From positions 1 through 64,000 of the forward strand of contig CABUOQ010000002.1 of the NCBI GenBank assembly GCA_902493275.1: a stretch of 64,000 nt of DNA. Direction: 5' to 3'. The position numbers were made by a program, and so were the translations under genes. Below the pieces are notes generated by a model, which saw only the letters and a program-made list of their open reading frames with translations, did not search any database and was not told where the DNA came from. Positions 1 to 7,815 of the stretch are shown piece by piece. The stretch comes from an uncultured Bacillota bacterium. GTDB lineage: Bacteria > Bacillota_I > Bacilli_A > RFN20 > CAG-449. Numbering within the stretch: position 1 is the stretch's first letter; the number at the start of each line of letters is the position of its first letter.

Positions 1-97
1 CAAACATATTGCAACTTAAAGTATGAAAAACTGCTTTTACTTTAAAAACTTGCGATTAATTTACAATTTGCTTGGGAGCATATAAATTAATTATTTA

Positions 98-126
98 TTG
101 AAAATAAATAATAATTAAACTATAAT
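98..126 (+). promoter_or_regulatory. SigA-type promoter of the DUF3825 gene
   Basis: TTGAAA at 98-103 and a perfect TATAAT at 121-126 are separated by 17 bases. A GAAGGA ribosome site (147-152) and the ATG at 158 follow. Bases 1-97 show no gene or other signal that I can support. Confidence 0.7.
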
Positions 127-157
127 ATAATTAACTTATATAGAAAGAAGGATAATT

Positions 158-997
158 ATGGTAGAAACTGCTGAACAACAAATAAAAAGGAAAAATGTAA
201 TGCAACAATTTGCATTTTGTGGAACTAGTGAATTTTTTAGTTCAAAGTTAGAAGAACTTTCAAATCTGGCAGAACCAGAAGAATGGACTTCAAAAAGAGC
301 AATTATTCAAGGTTATAAAAATGATAGATTGTATAACTATATTATTAAAACATTTGAATATATTAAAGCTAAAGATTTAATAATTTTTAGTGATGATAAA
401 AATTATTGTACATATAATACAGGATTACTAACTGTTCTTGGAGAAGATATTTTTGGTTTTTTTGAAAGAAATTTAAATCCGCCTAAAACAGAACCAAATC
501 CTCAAGAATGGAAATTCAAAGGATTTATAAAAGCTTCTTCTAGATTAATAACTGATAATTTTTCTTCAAAACCAAAGTTAATTCAATATTGTGATAATTT
601 TTCAGATTTTTATTTTGATACTGAAAAAGATATTGATATAAACATAGAACATATTATAGAAGATCATTGGAATGATGAGGATGATAGATTCCCTTCAGAA
701 TTAAAAAATTTAGGAAAAAATGTTGTTGTTGCATTAATAAATTATGCAGTTAAAGTTGCTACCATTAGAATCAAAAGAAATAATAGATTAGTTGTTCCAC
801 AATATTACAACGATGAAATAATGTATTTAATACCATTGAATATATCTATGCCTAATTCAACCTCTATTACAATGGCTTTAGCTGTAGAAAAAACAGATAC
901 CGGAAGTTATAGAGCAAACACAATATTTGATTTAGATATGGCATATACTAAAGCAAGATTAGTAATGAAGCCAGAATCAAATTGGTTAATTAAGTAA
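158..997 (+). CDS. DUF3825 domain protein of unknown function
   Basis: The 279-residue product is a soluble protein without signal peptide or membrane segment. Its pattern matches what I know of DUF3825: a central YNTGL stretch near residue 86, a FYFD/DI segment near residue 150, an ENI-like EHIIEDH stretch followed by RFP, and a C-terminal FDLDMAYTKARLV block with a final WL. The N-terminal 60 residues are charged and helical. The function of this family is not established, so none is assigned. The gene stands alone, with its own promoter upstream and a strong hairpin terminator 17 bases after the stop, next to a stretch that looks like a mobile-element scar. Start ATG has a good SD at 147-152. 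Family assignment rests on remembered motif order, not a search. Confidence 0.75.
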   Translation: MVETAEQQIKRKNVMQQFAFCGTSEFFSSKLEELSNLAEPEEWTSKRAIIQGYKNDRLYNYIIKTFEYIKAKDLIIFSDDKNYCTYNTGLLTVLGEDIFGFFERNLNPPKTEPNPQEWKFKGFIKASSRLITDNFSSKPKLIQYCDNFSDFYFDTEKDIDINIEHIIEDHWNDEDDRFPSELKNLGKNVVVALINYAVKVATIRIKRNNRLVVPQYYNDEIMYLIPLNISMPNSTSITMALAVEKTDTGSYRANTIFDLDMAYTKARLVMKPESNWLIK

Positions 998-1013
998 AAT
1001 CTATAAAAAAAAG

Positions 1014-1045
1014 AAAATAGTGCCACATTGTGACACTATTTTTTG
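1014..1045 (+). terminator. Rho-independent terminator of the DUF3825 gene
   Basis: AAAATAGTG (1014-1022) pairs with CACTATTTT (1034-1042). An inner CACA/TGTG extends the stem across one mismatch, and a T-run follows. The flanking A-run could let it work in both directions. Confidence 0.85.
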
Positions 1046-1260
1046 TCTATGAAACTATTCTCAATTAAAATTTTTCTCATTGAACATAGCTCACTAAAAA
1101 CTATTCTCAATATAGATTATTCCAATCTACACTTAAATTATACATCAAAATGTTGCTCTGTCAAGTTTTTTTTGCTTTTGAAGAGAGTAATATGAAAAAT
1201 ACCTTTCATTTTTTGATACCCCTATCGTTTTTTAGAAGCATCTTTCGTTTTTGAATAGAT
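1046..1260. repeat. Two sets of degenerate tandem repeats, possible ends of a lost IS21-type element
   Basis: Set one: the 14-mer AAACTATTCTCAAT occurs perfectly at 1052-1065 and 1098-1111. Two degenerate copies lie between them, so the CTCA core recurs at about 1060, 1076, 1090 and 1106. Set two: TC(A/G)TTTTT recurs at about 1206, 1225 and 1245, each followed by a GA-containing tail. Paired arrays of short imperfect repeats are typical of the multiple terminal repeats of IS21-family elements. No istA or istB coding remains between them, so this would be a scar or a short non-autonomous derivative. The family link is inference. Confidence 0.3.
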
Positions 1261-1351
1261 TTATTAAAAAGAAAAAATTCTAAACTTTAAGCATCAATTT
1301 TGCCTAATGGTTCATTCAACTATCAAACGCGGGACTTAAACCGTACACGTC

Positions 1352-1378
1352 AAAAAAGCCTATAAATAGGATTTTTTT
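1352..1378 (+). terminator. Hairpin terminator in gene-free stretch
   Basis: CCTAT-AA-ATAGG (1359-1370) is flanked by AAAAAAG upstream and a run of seven T downstream. No intact gene precedes it, so it may mark the end of a lost gene. Confidence 0.6.
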
Positions 1379-1465
1379 GTTACTTTGATTTTCGTTTGTC
1401 TACAATTTAGCTATAAAATCATTTAAAAAGTATACATAAAAAATAACACCCATTAAAATAAAAAA

Positions 1466-1513
1466 ACTCGAATAATTAACATCTAAATAAAAGAAATTAC
1501 TTCGAGTATTTTT
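1466..1513 (+). terminator. Stem-loop, possible terminator
   Basis: ACTCGAA (from 1466) pairs with TTCGAGT (ending about 1507). Inner TAATT/AATTA extends the stem across one bulged C, and ATTTTTAATTT follows. No gene is assigned to it. Confidence 0.45.
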
Positions 1514-1634
1514 AATTTAATCCGCCAAATAACACCAGCGAGTATTCAACTCACAATTTATTAAAAAAACATTTTTACTATATGGTATATATCAAAAATA
1601 TATAAAGCTAGCAAAAAATGAAAAAATAGCAATT

Positions 1635-1684
1635 AAAAACTACTTATCAGTATGCGCTAAGTCATATCAAATAAGTAGTTTTTA
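1635..1684 (-). terminator. Terminator of the endonuclease lipoprotein gene
   Basis: AAAAACTACTTAT (1635-1647) and ATAAGTAGTTTTT (1671-1683) form a 13-bp perfect stem with a 23-base loop. It abuts the stop at 1686. On the minus strand the stem ends in a T-run. Confidence 0.8.
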
Positions 1685-1685
1685 T

Positions 1686-3677
1686 CTATTCAATTATTAT
1701 CTTATCTAAAATTAAACGTGGCTTACTACCATCGATAACAAAAGCATATCTACCTTGATTTTTATCGCTGATAGAGGTTTTAAATTCTTTATCGGTACTT
1801 GAATAATCTAATGTTGATACTAATGAAAATGTATTACCTTTATCACTAGAATATAGAAGATAAATATTGTTAATTGTTCCATATGACCCATCAAATGTCA
1901 AAGCAATTGAACGCATATTATTTATTTCAAAATTCATCTCCATAGAACTCGAATCTCCACTTAAAGATGGTATAGCATCAGCAAATTTACTCTCAACTGA
2001 TGAATTCTTATTATGTCCCAAACGAAAATCATCTTTATTATGATAGCAACTTGAGAATAAGAACTCTTTATCACCAATCTTTATTGTTGCTTTACCATAT
2101 GAAGCACTTCCTCCAGAAGATGTTTTAAAATCGCCTTCAAATTTATCTTGACCATGTTCTTTTAAATATTCTTCATATAATTGATCATATTTATTTCTAG
2201 CATCAACTAATAATTGATAATTTGTAACCTTTTTCAATTGCTCTTCATTTAATTTATTTACAATAGCTTCTGCTTGTTCAATTTTTTGTTTTGAATCAAG
2301 TGTAACTTCTCCAATTTCATCAATCAAAGCAATGGCTCTACTAACAAGAATATTATCACAATATTCTTCATATTGTTCACGATAGTTAATTAATAATTGA
2401 TATTCCGCTTCAACTAAAGCCTTAGCTTCTTCTGATAATGATTGATAACAATTTTCAGCCTCTAATATTTTATCGCCAGAATTTTCATTTATTTCTCCAA
2501 TCGACTCCACTAATGAAACAAATCTTTCAGCCTCTTGCTCTGGAGAAACATTTCCCCATGTTGTTTCATCAAATGGATTATTATCTAATAAGGCCCCTGG
2601 TCCTTGATAATTTTTATCATATATCATCTGTATGAACTCAGGATGGTCAATAAATGGATTTCTATTATTTTGATATGAAGAATATATAACATTATTACGA
2701 TGCACCTCATAATCATCTACTGGATCTTGACCAGATGTAGCCCATTTATATAAATCATCAAAATATCCATGAGTACCTGTTGCTCCAGATGAAAAATCAT
2801 AATAATTTTTATTTGAAGGAGTTGGCAATTCTAGATCAGGTTCTCCACTTTCACCTTCATATCTTGTAGCCATGTAAAATATTGTACGCGCTACATCTCC
2901 TTTAGAAAAATCACTTGGTTCGAAAGATGAACTTGTCTTTTTGTTATTCCCTGTATATCCACTTATAACACTTCCGCCTTCTTTAAAGTCTAAATTTCCT
3001 CTTGTTGAATTCAAATTAGAATTACAAGGATGAAGATTGTGTAAATCTGAACCAGCAGGCGCTCCTGTACCAAAATTACCATGTGATTTTGCCCATACAT
3101 GCTCTTTATTATACGATGTTGATATCGAAGTTAAACCAGTATAGATAAAATACATTTTACTTGAATCATATGGATCTTGATCAATTGTTTTGTAAAATGA
3201 TTGAGTTGAAGAATATCCGAATGTTTTATGTCCTTTAATAATTTCATGTAATTTTTGCTTAAGACTTGCTCCTTTTAATCCTCGACAAGATTCATAATAA
3301 TCTTTAGGTGTATTATTTTTATACTCGGCTTTATATAGATCTGTGATATTAGTTGTTACACTGGAAATGGAAGAACTACTAGAAGAAGAACTTGAACCAC
3401 TAGATGAAGAACTTAATGACAAGCTACTTGAACTTGATGAAGAACTAATTACACTAGATAATGAACTTCCATCACTAGACGAAGAATTGATTACGCTAGA
3501 TAAAGAACTTTCATCATTAGATGATGAATTAATTATACTAGATAATGAACTATTATCACTAGATGAAACACTATTAGTGTTAGATGATGAATCATCTTTA
3601 TTACTAGATGTTGAATCATGTACCGAGCATGATACTAACATTCCAAGCAAACATAAATACAAAAAACTTTTTTTCAT
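1686..3677 (-). CDS. Surface lipoprotein with endonuclease I domain
   Basis: A predicted lipoprotein of 663 residues with lipobox LVSC (Cys17). A very long serine-rich linker (about 22-107) follows, then an endonuclease I (EndA/NucM-type) domain at about 115-355. Recognisable blocks are YNKEHVWAKSHG (His193 as catalytic candidate), GSDLHNLHP, STRGN and a terminal NNRNPFIDHPE. Family enzymes are metal-dependent, non-specific nucleases. Residues 385-505 are two roughly 60-residue helical repeats of the EIGE...LV.NY type seen in Firmicute surface proteins. The last 150 residues form a beta-rich domain of unknown role. The protein should sit on the outer face of the membrane and degrade DNA or RNA for nucleotide scavenging. 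A GGAGG lies 8 bases before the ATG. It stands as a single gene between terminators. Confidence 0.88.
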   Translation of the reverse strand: MKKSFLYLCLLGMLVSCSVHDSTSSNKDDSSSNTNSVSSSDNSSLSSIINSSSNDESSLSSVINSSSSDGSSLSSVISSSSSSSSLSLSSSSSGSSSSSSSSSISSVTTNITDLYKAEYKNNTPKDYYESCRGLKGASLKQKLHEIIKGHKTFGYSSTQSFYKTIDQDPYDSSKMYFIYTGLTSISTSYNKEHVWAKSHGNFGTGAPAGSDLHNLHPCNSNLNSTRGNLDFKEGGSVISGYTGNNKKTSSSFEPSDFSKGDVARTIFYMATRYEGESGEPDLELPTPSNKNYYDFSSGATGTHGYFDDLYKWATSGQDPVDDYEVHRNNVIYSSYQNNRNPFIDHPEFIQMIYDKNYQGPGALLDNNPFDETTWGNVSPEQEAERFVSLVESIGEINENSGDKILEAENCYQSLSEEAKALVEAEYQLLINYREQYEEYCDNILVSRAIALIDEIGEVTLDSKQKIEQAEAIVNKLNEEQLKKVTNYQLLVDARNKYDQLYEEYLKEHGQDKFEGDFKTSSGGSASYGKATIKIGDKEFLFSSCYHNKDDFRLGHNKNSSVESKFADAIPSLSGDSSSMEMNFEINNMRSIALTFDGSYGTINNIYLLYSSDKGNTFSLVSTLDYSSTDKEFKTSISDKNQGRYAFVIDGSKPRLILDKIIIE

Positions 3678-3812
3678 AAAGCCTCCAAAATACTTTATAC
3701 GAATATATTATAACTAATAAAAAGAAATTTTAAATATACCTTAATTAAATTGCACTAAAAAAAGCAATAATAAAAATTATTTATTATCTATAAAAACATT
3801 AAACGCATATAT

Positions 3813-4025
3813 TTATTTTTTATTATAATCTTGTTTTCTTATTTTGCCATCTACTTTATGGATTGTTATTTTTCCATCTTGAGATGCTGCTAATGTTTTA
3901 GCATAATTAATTGCTTCTAGTTGAGTATCAAATAATTTAATAGCTCTTTGTCCATTAGCAAATTTAACTTGCCATTTTCCATCTTCTTTTCTTTTTGAAA
4001 CATGATAGTTCTTATTATCAGCCAT
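3813..4025 (-). CDS. DUF2188 family small protein
   Basis: A 70-residue basic protein whose pattern (YHVSKRKEDGKWQVK, then a tail of aliphatic and lysine residues) fits DUF2188. That is a small beta-alpha domain resembling a double-stranded-nucleic-acid-binding fold, found alone in many bacteria without known function. An SD-like AAAAGGAG precedes the ATG. It is monocistronic, with no informative neighbours. Confidence 0.75.
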   Translation of the reverse strand: MADNKNYHVSKRKEDGKWQVKFANGQRAIKLFDTQLEAINYAKTLAASQDGKITIHKVDGKIRKQDYNKK

Positions 4026-4088
4026 ATTTTTTACTCCTTTTTGTCTATCTTTATTATAATTTATAAAGCAAAAAATAAAAGAGGTTAT

Positions 4089-4132
4089 CCCACTTTTGTA
4101 CTTAAAATCAACTTAAAAATCTCAAAAGTGGG
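4089..4132 (-). terminator. Terminator of the cotJ operon
   Basis: CCCACTTTTG (4089-4098) pairs perfectly with CAAAAGTGGG (4123-4132). It lies just past the cotJC stop, and on the minus strand it runs into ATAACCTCTTTTATTTTT. Confidence 0.75.
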
Positions 4133-4141
4133 GTAAAAACT

Positions 4142-4699
4142 CTATTTATATTCTTTATTATAAATATCTAATAATTCTTTAAAACGATTGTAATGCACAA
4201 CCTCTCGTTGTCTTAGATATAACAAAACCGCGATAACTTCTTCATCAGTGGCTAAATCTATCAGATGTTCGTATGTCACTCTTGCTTTTTCTTCTGCGGC
4301 CATATCTTCAGCTAAATCTGCTTGGAAAGATCCGGTTACACCGATACCACCAGTAGAAAAAGGCACACCTGCACAATCGCTAGGGAATATCCCTTTACCA
4401 TGTGTTGCATAATCACATCCTAAGCCTACTTCAAGCAATTCCTTAGGTGAACAATCTTTAGTTAATTGACTTACCATTGTCGCAATCATGTCGACATGTC
4501 CTAATTCTTCGCTACCAATATCTCCTAAAAGTGTTCTTCCTCGTTCATCTGGCATCGTATATCTTTGTGAAAGATATCTTAATGCCGCTCCTAATTCACC
4601 ATATGGACCACCAAGTTGAGTCATAATACACTTCGCCATTTTAGGATCTTTTTTTGTTATATTTATTGGATATGGATTAAATTTACAATATGAAAACAT
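4142..4699 (-). CDS. cotJC: CotJC-type manganese catalase, spore coat
   Basis: The 185 residues match the usual CotJC length. This is a ferritin-like four-helix protein of the Mn-catalase family. Candidate dimanganese ligands have the family spacing: Glu35 (YGELGAAL), Glu65 and His68 (SEELGH), Glu136 (AAEEKAR) and His169 (EVVHYNRF). The 33-residue gap between the last two equals that in classical Mn catalases. CotJC is made in the mother cell and deposited in the inner coat, where it is expected to remove hydrogen peroxide. The gene starts 3 bases after the stop of the fused cotJA-cotJB gene and has its own AGGAGGG, so the two are one operon. A hairpin terminator follows. Confidence 0.92.
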   Translation of the reverse strand: MFSYCKFNPYPINITKKDPKMAKCIMTQLGGPYGELGAALRYLSQRYTMPDERGRTLLGDIGSEELGHVDMIATMVSQLTKDCSPKELLEVGLGCDYATHGKGIFPSDCAGVPFSTGGIGVTGSFQADLAEDMAAEEKARVTYEHLIDLATDEEVIAVLLYLRQREVVHYNRFKELLDIYNKEYK

Positions 4700-4702
4700 T
4701 AT

Positions 4703-5137
4703 TTAATCCCTCCTTAACCAACCAGAAGGAGACATCACATAATCAAAACGATTATCTTTTGTGCCATCTGGGCATATAGCGTCATATGTCGATTCATAAT
4801 TTTTTTTAGTCTCTTCATATTTTTGACGATATTTTATAAAATCTTTTAACTTTTTTTTATCATTAGGATTCTCATCTAATTGTAATTGAATATCATGAGA
4901 AATATTTTTATACGCTAACATAATCAAAAAAAGTCTTTCTTTTTCATTTTTGGCAATTATTTTTTTTACTTTATAATCTTTATATGGTAAATATTCATCT
5001 TTATACGCGTTACCATACATTAACGCTTCTTCTGGAGTATAAAGATTACTTTGAGTTCTCTCTTCATTAATATAAAACTCATCCATCATTTCTCCATTAT
5101 ATGGATATGGTGGATAATAAAACATTGAATTATTCAT
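4703..5137 (-). CDS. Fused CotJA-CotJB spore coat protein
   Basis: I choose the ATG at 5137 (144 residues) because GGAGGG lies 5 bases before it; a longer reading to 5182 has no such site. Residues 1-30 are rich in Tyr, Pro and Asn, as in coat proteins. Residues 32-56 (YTPEEALMYGN... then YLPYKDY) look like the CotJA core. Residues 62-144 match CotJB, with a helical pair followed by an NY.STYDAICPDG-like segment and a C-terminal Trp. In Bacillus these are two separate small proteins encoded before cotJC; here one reading frame covers both, and cotJC follows directly. Presumed role: coat assembly partner of the Mn catalase. The fusion call rests on motif recall; CotJB is the surer half. Confidence 0.75.
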   Translation of the reverse strand: MNNSMFYYPPYPYNGEMMDEFYINEERTQSNLYTPEEALMYGNAYKDEYLPYKDYKVKKIIAKNEKERLFLIMLAYKNISHDIQLQLDENPNDKKKLKDFIKYRQKYEETKKNYESTYDAICPDGTKDNRFDYVMSPSGWLRRD

Positions 5138-5166
5138 TTTTCCCTCCGAATTATCAATATGCAACG

Positions 5167-5193
5167 CAAAAAAAATGAGCATGTTATATGCCC
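5167..5193 (-). terminator. Terminator of the HU gene
   Basis: The minus strand reads GGGCAT-ATAAC-ATGCTC followed by a run of eight T. It lies between the HU stop and the SD of the cotJ operon, so that operon must have a promoter in the remaining ~30 bases or rely on readthrough. Confidence 0.65.
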
Positions 5194-5217
5194 ATTTAAT
5201 AACAATGTTTTTTATAA

Positions 5218-5493
5218 TTATTTATTGATTAATTCTTTTGCTGCTTTACCTGCACGATAAGCAATAGCTTTCATTTCTGGAATTTGAATTGGTTCTTTAG
5301 TAATTGGATTCATACCAGTTCTAGCGATGTGAGTTTTTACTTCAAATGAACCAAATCCTGCAACTTTTACTTCTTCACCAGAAGCTAAAGCTTCAAGGAT
5401 AGTGTCAAAAACAGTATCAACTGCAACAGAGGCATCTTTTTTAGTAATTCTTGCTTTGCTAGCAACTGCCGCGATAATATCATCTTTATTCAT
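5218..5493 (-). CDS. hup: DNA-binding protein HU
   Basis: A 91-residue HU from the ATG at 5493, which has AGGAGA 9 bases upstream; a longer frame to 5574 lacks a ribosome site. It shows the full family pattern: MNKDDIIAAVA N-terminus, two helices, GFGSFEV, a DNA-gripping arm with the conserved Arg-Thr-Gly-x-Asn-Pro turn, and a terminal FKAGK-like YRAGKAAKELI. HU is the dimeric nucleoid protein that bends DNA. It sits directly downstream of spoIVA, the same order as spoIVA-hbs in Bacillus subtilis, supporting both assignments. Terminators on each side suggest independent transcription. Confidence 0.96.
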   Translation of the reverse strand: MNKDDIIAAVASKARITKKDASVAVDTVFDTILEALASGEEVKVAGFGSFEVKTHIARTGMNPITKEPIQIPEMKAIAYRAGKAAKELINK

Positions 5494-5675
5494 AATAATT
5501 AATCTCCTATGTTTTACATATTGCATAGTATCATAAAAAAAGTATTGATGCAATGATAAAGAAACATAAAACAAATAAATATAATATGCATAAAAAAGTT
5601 GAAATTATCGGCATATTTAGCAAAAATTAAATATCTATTTTTCATTTTGTATTTACCATAATGTAAACTGATAAA

Positions 5676-5709
5676 ATAAAAAACTAAGAAGAAACAATTC
5701 CTCTTAGTT
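5676..5709 (-). terminator. Terminator of spoIVA
   Basis: AACTAAGA (5682-5689) pairs with TCTTAGTT (5702-5709), with inner GAA/TTC. The A-run at 5676-5683 gives the U-tract on the minus strand. Starts about 30 bases past the spoIVA stop. Confidence 0.75.
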
Positions 5710-5740
5710 AGTCATAAGATATTTCACATTATTATATTAT

Positions 5741-7219
5741 TTAGAAAACAAATGCAATTAGATTTCCTTTACCCTTATTAGAGATAGTCTTTAATAATTG
5801 TTGCATTTTTATTTTAACTGGATCAGGCAATGAATTAAGTTTTAATTTAATTCCTTGAGTTATTATTTCCTCATATTTTCGTCCAAATAATTCACAATTT
5901 AAGACGTTTAATGGACTTTCTTCATAAGCATCAAGCAAGTATTTTTGGAAAAATTCCGCTTGATCTTTACTACCTAATATCGGTTCGAAAGTTGTGTCAA
6001 CATCGACTTTTATTATGTGATATGTTGAAGCGCTTGCTTTAACTTTTACACCATATCTGCTTCCAGATTTAATTACTTCTGGTTTATCAACTTTATATCC
6101 ATTTAACGAGGTTGAAGCAAATCCATACCCGGTTGAATCTGCCATTTTTAATGCTTCTCCAATTAAATCATAATCCTTTTTAGCGCGTACATATTCCGAT
6201 AAAATAGCAATTAGTTGACCCTTATCAGAAATTTCACAACCAACTAATTCATTTAACACTTTTTCATATAGGCCATCTATCACATCAATTTGTACTAAGC
6301 ATACGCCTGTAGCTGTATCAACGTTTTTTATTGCACATTCTTTAACGAATTCATTTTGCTTAATGATTTCATTAATTTTATCGACATCTGCGACTATTTT
6401 TGCCTCTTGCATTGCAAGAGAAATTGATTCTTTCAATGTTTGTTTAATATAATGTTCTTCGTCTAATGAAGATACCCAACTTGGCAATGACAATTCAATA
6501 CCCGTTATTGGGAAGCGATATAAAGCTTCTTTTAAAATAATAGATGCTTCATCTTTAGTCATATTTTTGCAATCAACTGGAATAACCGGAACCCCATATT
6601 GATTTTCTAAAGCCTCTTTTCTAGTTTTGGCTTTATCACCATTTGGCATTTTTGAATTTAAGACAATAACATATGGTTTTTCTAAAGAGACCATATCTTC
6701 TAAAACTCTATTTTCTGCATTTTGATAATCGGCAATTGTAAAGTCATTGATGGTTCCATCACTTAAGATGACAATTCCTAAAGTGGAATGATCCTTAATA
6801 ACTTTTTGCGTTCCTATCTTAGCCGCATCATCAAATGGAATTGGTTCATTGAACCATGGTGTTTGCACCATCCTCATCTTTCCATCTTCTAGATATCCGT
6901 TTGCCGATTCAATGATATAACCAATACAATCAACCAAACGAATAAAAACATTCATTTCATCAATTTTAAGACATGCCGCTGTACTAGGAACAAATTTAGG
7001 CTCAATAGTGGTAATTGTTTTTCCATCACCTGTAGTTGGAAGCTCATCTATAGTTCTTCTTTTTTCACTTTCATCTTCGATGTGCTCAATTACACATTCT
7101 TCCATAAATCTACGTATAAAGGTCGATTTGCCAACACGAACTGGCCCTACCACCCCTAAATACACATCTCCATTATTACGCGAGCCTAAATCTTTTAATA
7201 ATTTTATCGTTTCTTCCAT
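5741..7219 (-). CDS. spoIVA: Stage IV sporulation protein A, coat morphogenetic ATPase
   Basis: From the ATG at 7219, preceded by AGGAGG, the product is 492 residues, the same length as the Bacillus protein; an upstream start at 7243 would add 8 unsupported residues. Walker A GPVRVGKST lies at 25-33. Downstream are DELPTTGDGKTITT (switch-like region), FIRLVDCIGY and the C-terminal GKGNLIA tail. SpoIVA is the TRAFAC-class ATPase that polymerises on the outer forespore membrane and forms the base layer for the whole coat. It occurs only in endospore formers, so it is the best single marker that this organism sporulates. The next gene is HU, as in B. subtilis. No clear SigE promoter could be read upstream. 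Confidence 0.97.
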   Translation of the reverse strand: MEETIKLLKDLGSRNNGDVYLGVVGPVRVGKSTFIRRFMEECVIEHIEDESEKRRTIDELPTTGDGKTITTIEPKFVPSTAACLKIDEMNVFIRLVDCIGYIIESANGYLEDGKMRMVQTPWFNEPIPFDDAAKIGTQKVIKDHSTLGIVILSDGTINDFTIADYQNAENRVLEDMVSLEKPYVIVLNSKMPNGDKAKTRKEALENQYGVPVIPVDCKNMTKDEASIILKEALYRFPITGIELSLPSWVSSLDEEHYIKQTLKESISLAMQEAKIVADVDKINEIIKQNEFVKECAIKNVDTATGVCLVQIDVIDGLYEKVLNELVGCEISDKGQLIAILSEYVRAKKDYDLIGEALKMADSTGYGFASTSLNGYKVDKPEVIKSGSRYGVKVKASASTYHIIKVDVDTTFEPILGSKDQAEFFQKYLLDAYEESPLNVLNCELFGRKYEEIITQGIKLKLNSLPDPVKIKMQQLLKTISNKGKGNLIAFVF

Positions 7220-7351
7220 TGGCTCCTCCTTATCACAATTCATTGATATGAAAAATCACTTAAAATTATTACAATAAAAAAGAACTTTTATAAAAAAATT
7301 AAAGCTTAGTTAAAAAAAATAATATATATTAATAATAAGCAGGTAATAACT

Positions 7352-7747
7352 ATGAATATTTTATTATTTTTAACACCAAAAAAAGATGTCGCCTATTTAT
7401 ATGATGACTATTCAATTAGACAAGCAATTGAAAAGATGGAATATCATCGCTATAGCGCAATTCCAATTATTAATCGATCCGGTAATTATGTTGGAACATT
7501 AACTGAAGGCGATTTATTATGGTATATAAAAAACACCCATAATCTAAATCTAAATCTCGCAGAAGACGAAAAGATGATTAATATTCCTCGTCGACATGAT
7601 AATGAAGCCGTACTTGCTACATGTGAACTTAAAGATATCATGAATAAAGCCATGGAGCAAAACTTTGTTCCTGTCATTGATGATAATGGGATTTTCATCG
7701 GAATCATCACTAGAAAAAATATATTTACTTTTTTACAAAAATCATAA
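7352..7747 (+). CDS. Tandem CBS-domain protein, CbpB/YkuL-like
   Basis: 131 residues made almost wholly of two CBS motifs (about 17-65 and 85-130). The opening LLFLTPKKDVAYLYDDYSIRQ and the RYSAIP.I...G.YVGT.TEGDLLW block resemble CbpB (YkuL), a c-di-AMP- or nucleotide-binding regulator of the stringent response enzyme Rel in Firmicutes. No catalytic domain is attached. It is transcribed divergently from spoIVA and convergently with ribU, as a single gene. The SD is weak (CAGGTAA). The link to c-di-AMP is from the family; ligand residues were not verified. Confidence 0.75.
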   Translation: MNILLFLTPKKDVAYLYDDYSIRQAIEKMEYHRYSAIPIINRSGNYVGTLTEGDLLWYIKNTHNLNLNLAEDEKMINIPRRHDNEAVLATCELKDIMNKAMEQNFVPVIDDNGIFIGIITRKNIFTFLQKS

Positions 7748-7762
7748 AAATAAACAAAATAA

Positions 7763-7812
7763 AAATCTCTTCAATTAGAATAAAATTAATATATTCCACT
7801 TTGAAGAGATTT
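7763..7812. terminator. Bidirectional terminator between the CBS gene and ribU
   Basis: AAATCTCTTCAA (7763-7774) and TTGAAGAGATTT (7801-7812) form a perfect 12-bp stem, with an inner GAATA/TATTC. Flanking A and T tracts serve both convergent genes. The end of the stem lies 4 bases from the ribU stop. Confidence 0.88.
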
Positions 7813-7815
7813 ATT

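Larger units (their letters stand above)
1261..1684. other. Gene-free stretch with three hairpins
   Basis: No credible coding sequence is present. It contains three stem-loops, listed separately: 1352-1378, 1466-1513 and 1635-1684. A short stretch around 1310-1350 is less AT-rich than its surroundings (it includes ACGCGGGACTTAAACCG) and could be the decayed 3' end of a gene or mobile element ending at the 1352 hairpin. I cannot identify it. Confidence 0.4.

Noticed and set aside
3343..3717. Open frame on the plus strand, 124 codons, leucine/aspartate/glutamate repeats
   Set aside because: It is the antisense of the serine-rich stalk of the endonuclease lipoprotein; the repeats are a by-product of Ser codons and no ribosome site is present.
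5137..5200. SigE-type promoter for cotJ or spoIVA
   Set aside because: GCATATT-like boxes occur but none has a partner at the required spacing; such boxes are frequent by chance in AT-rich DNA.
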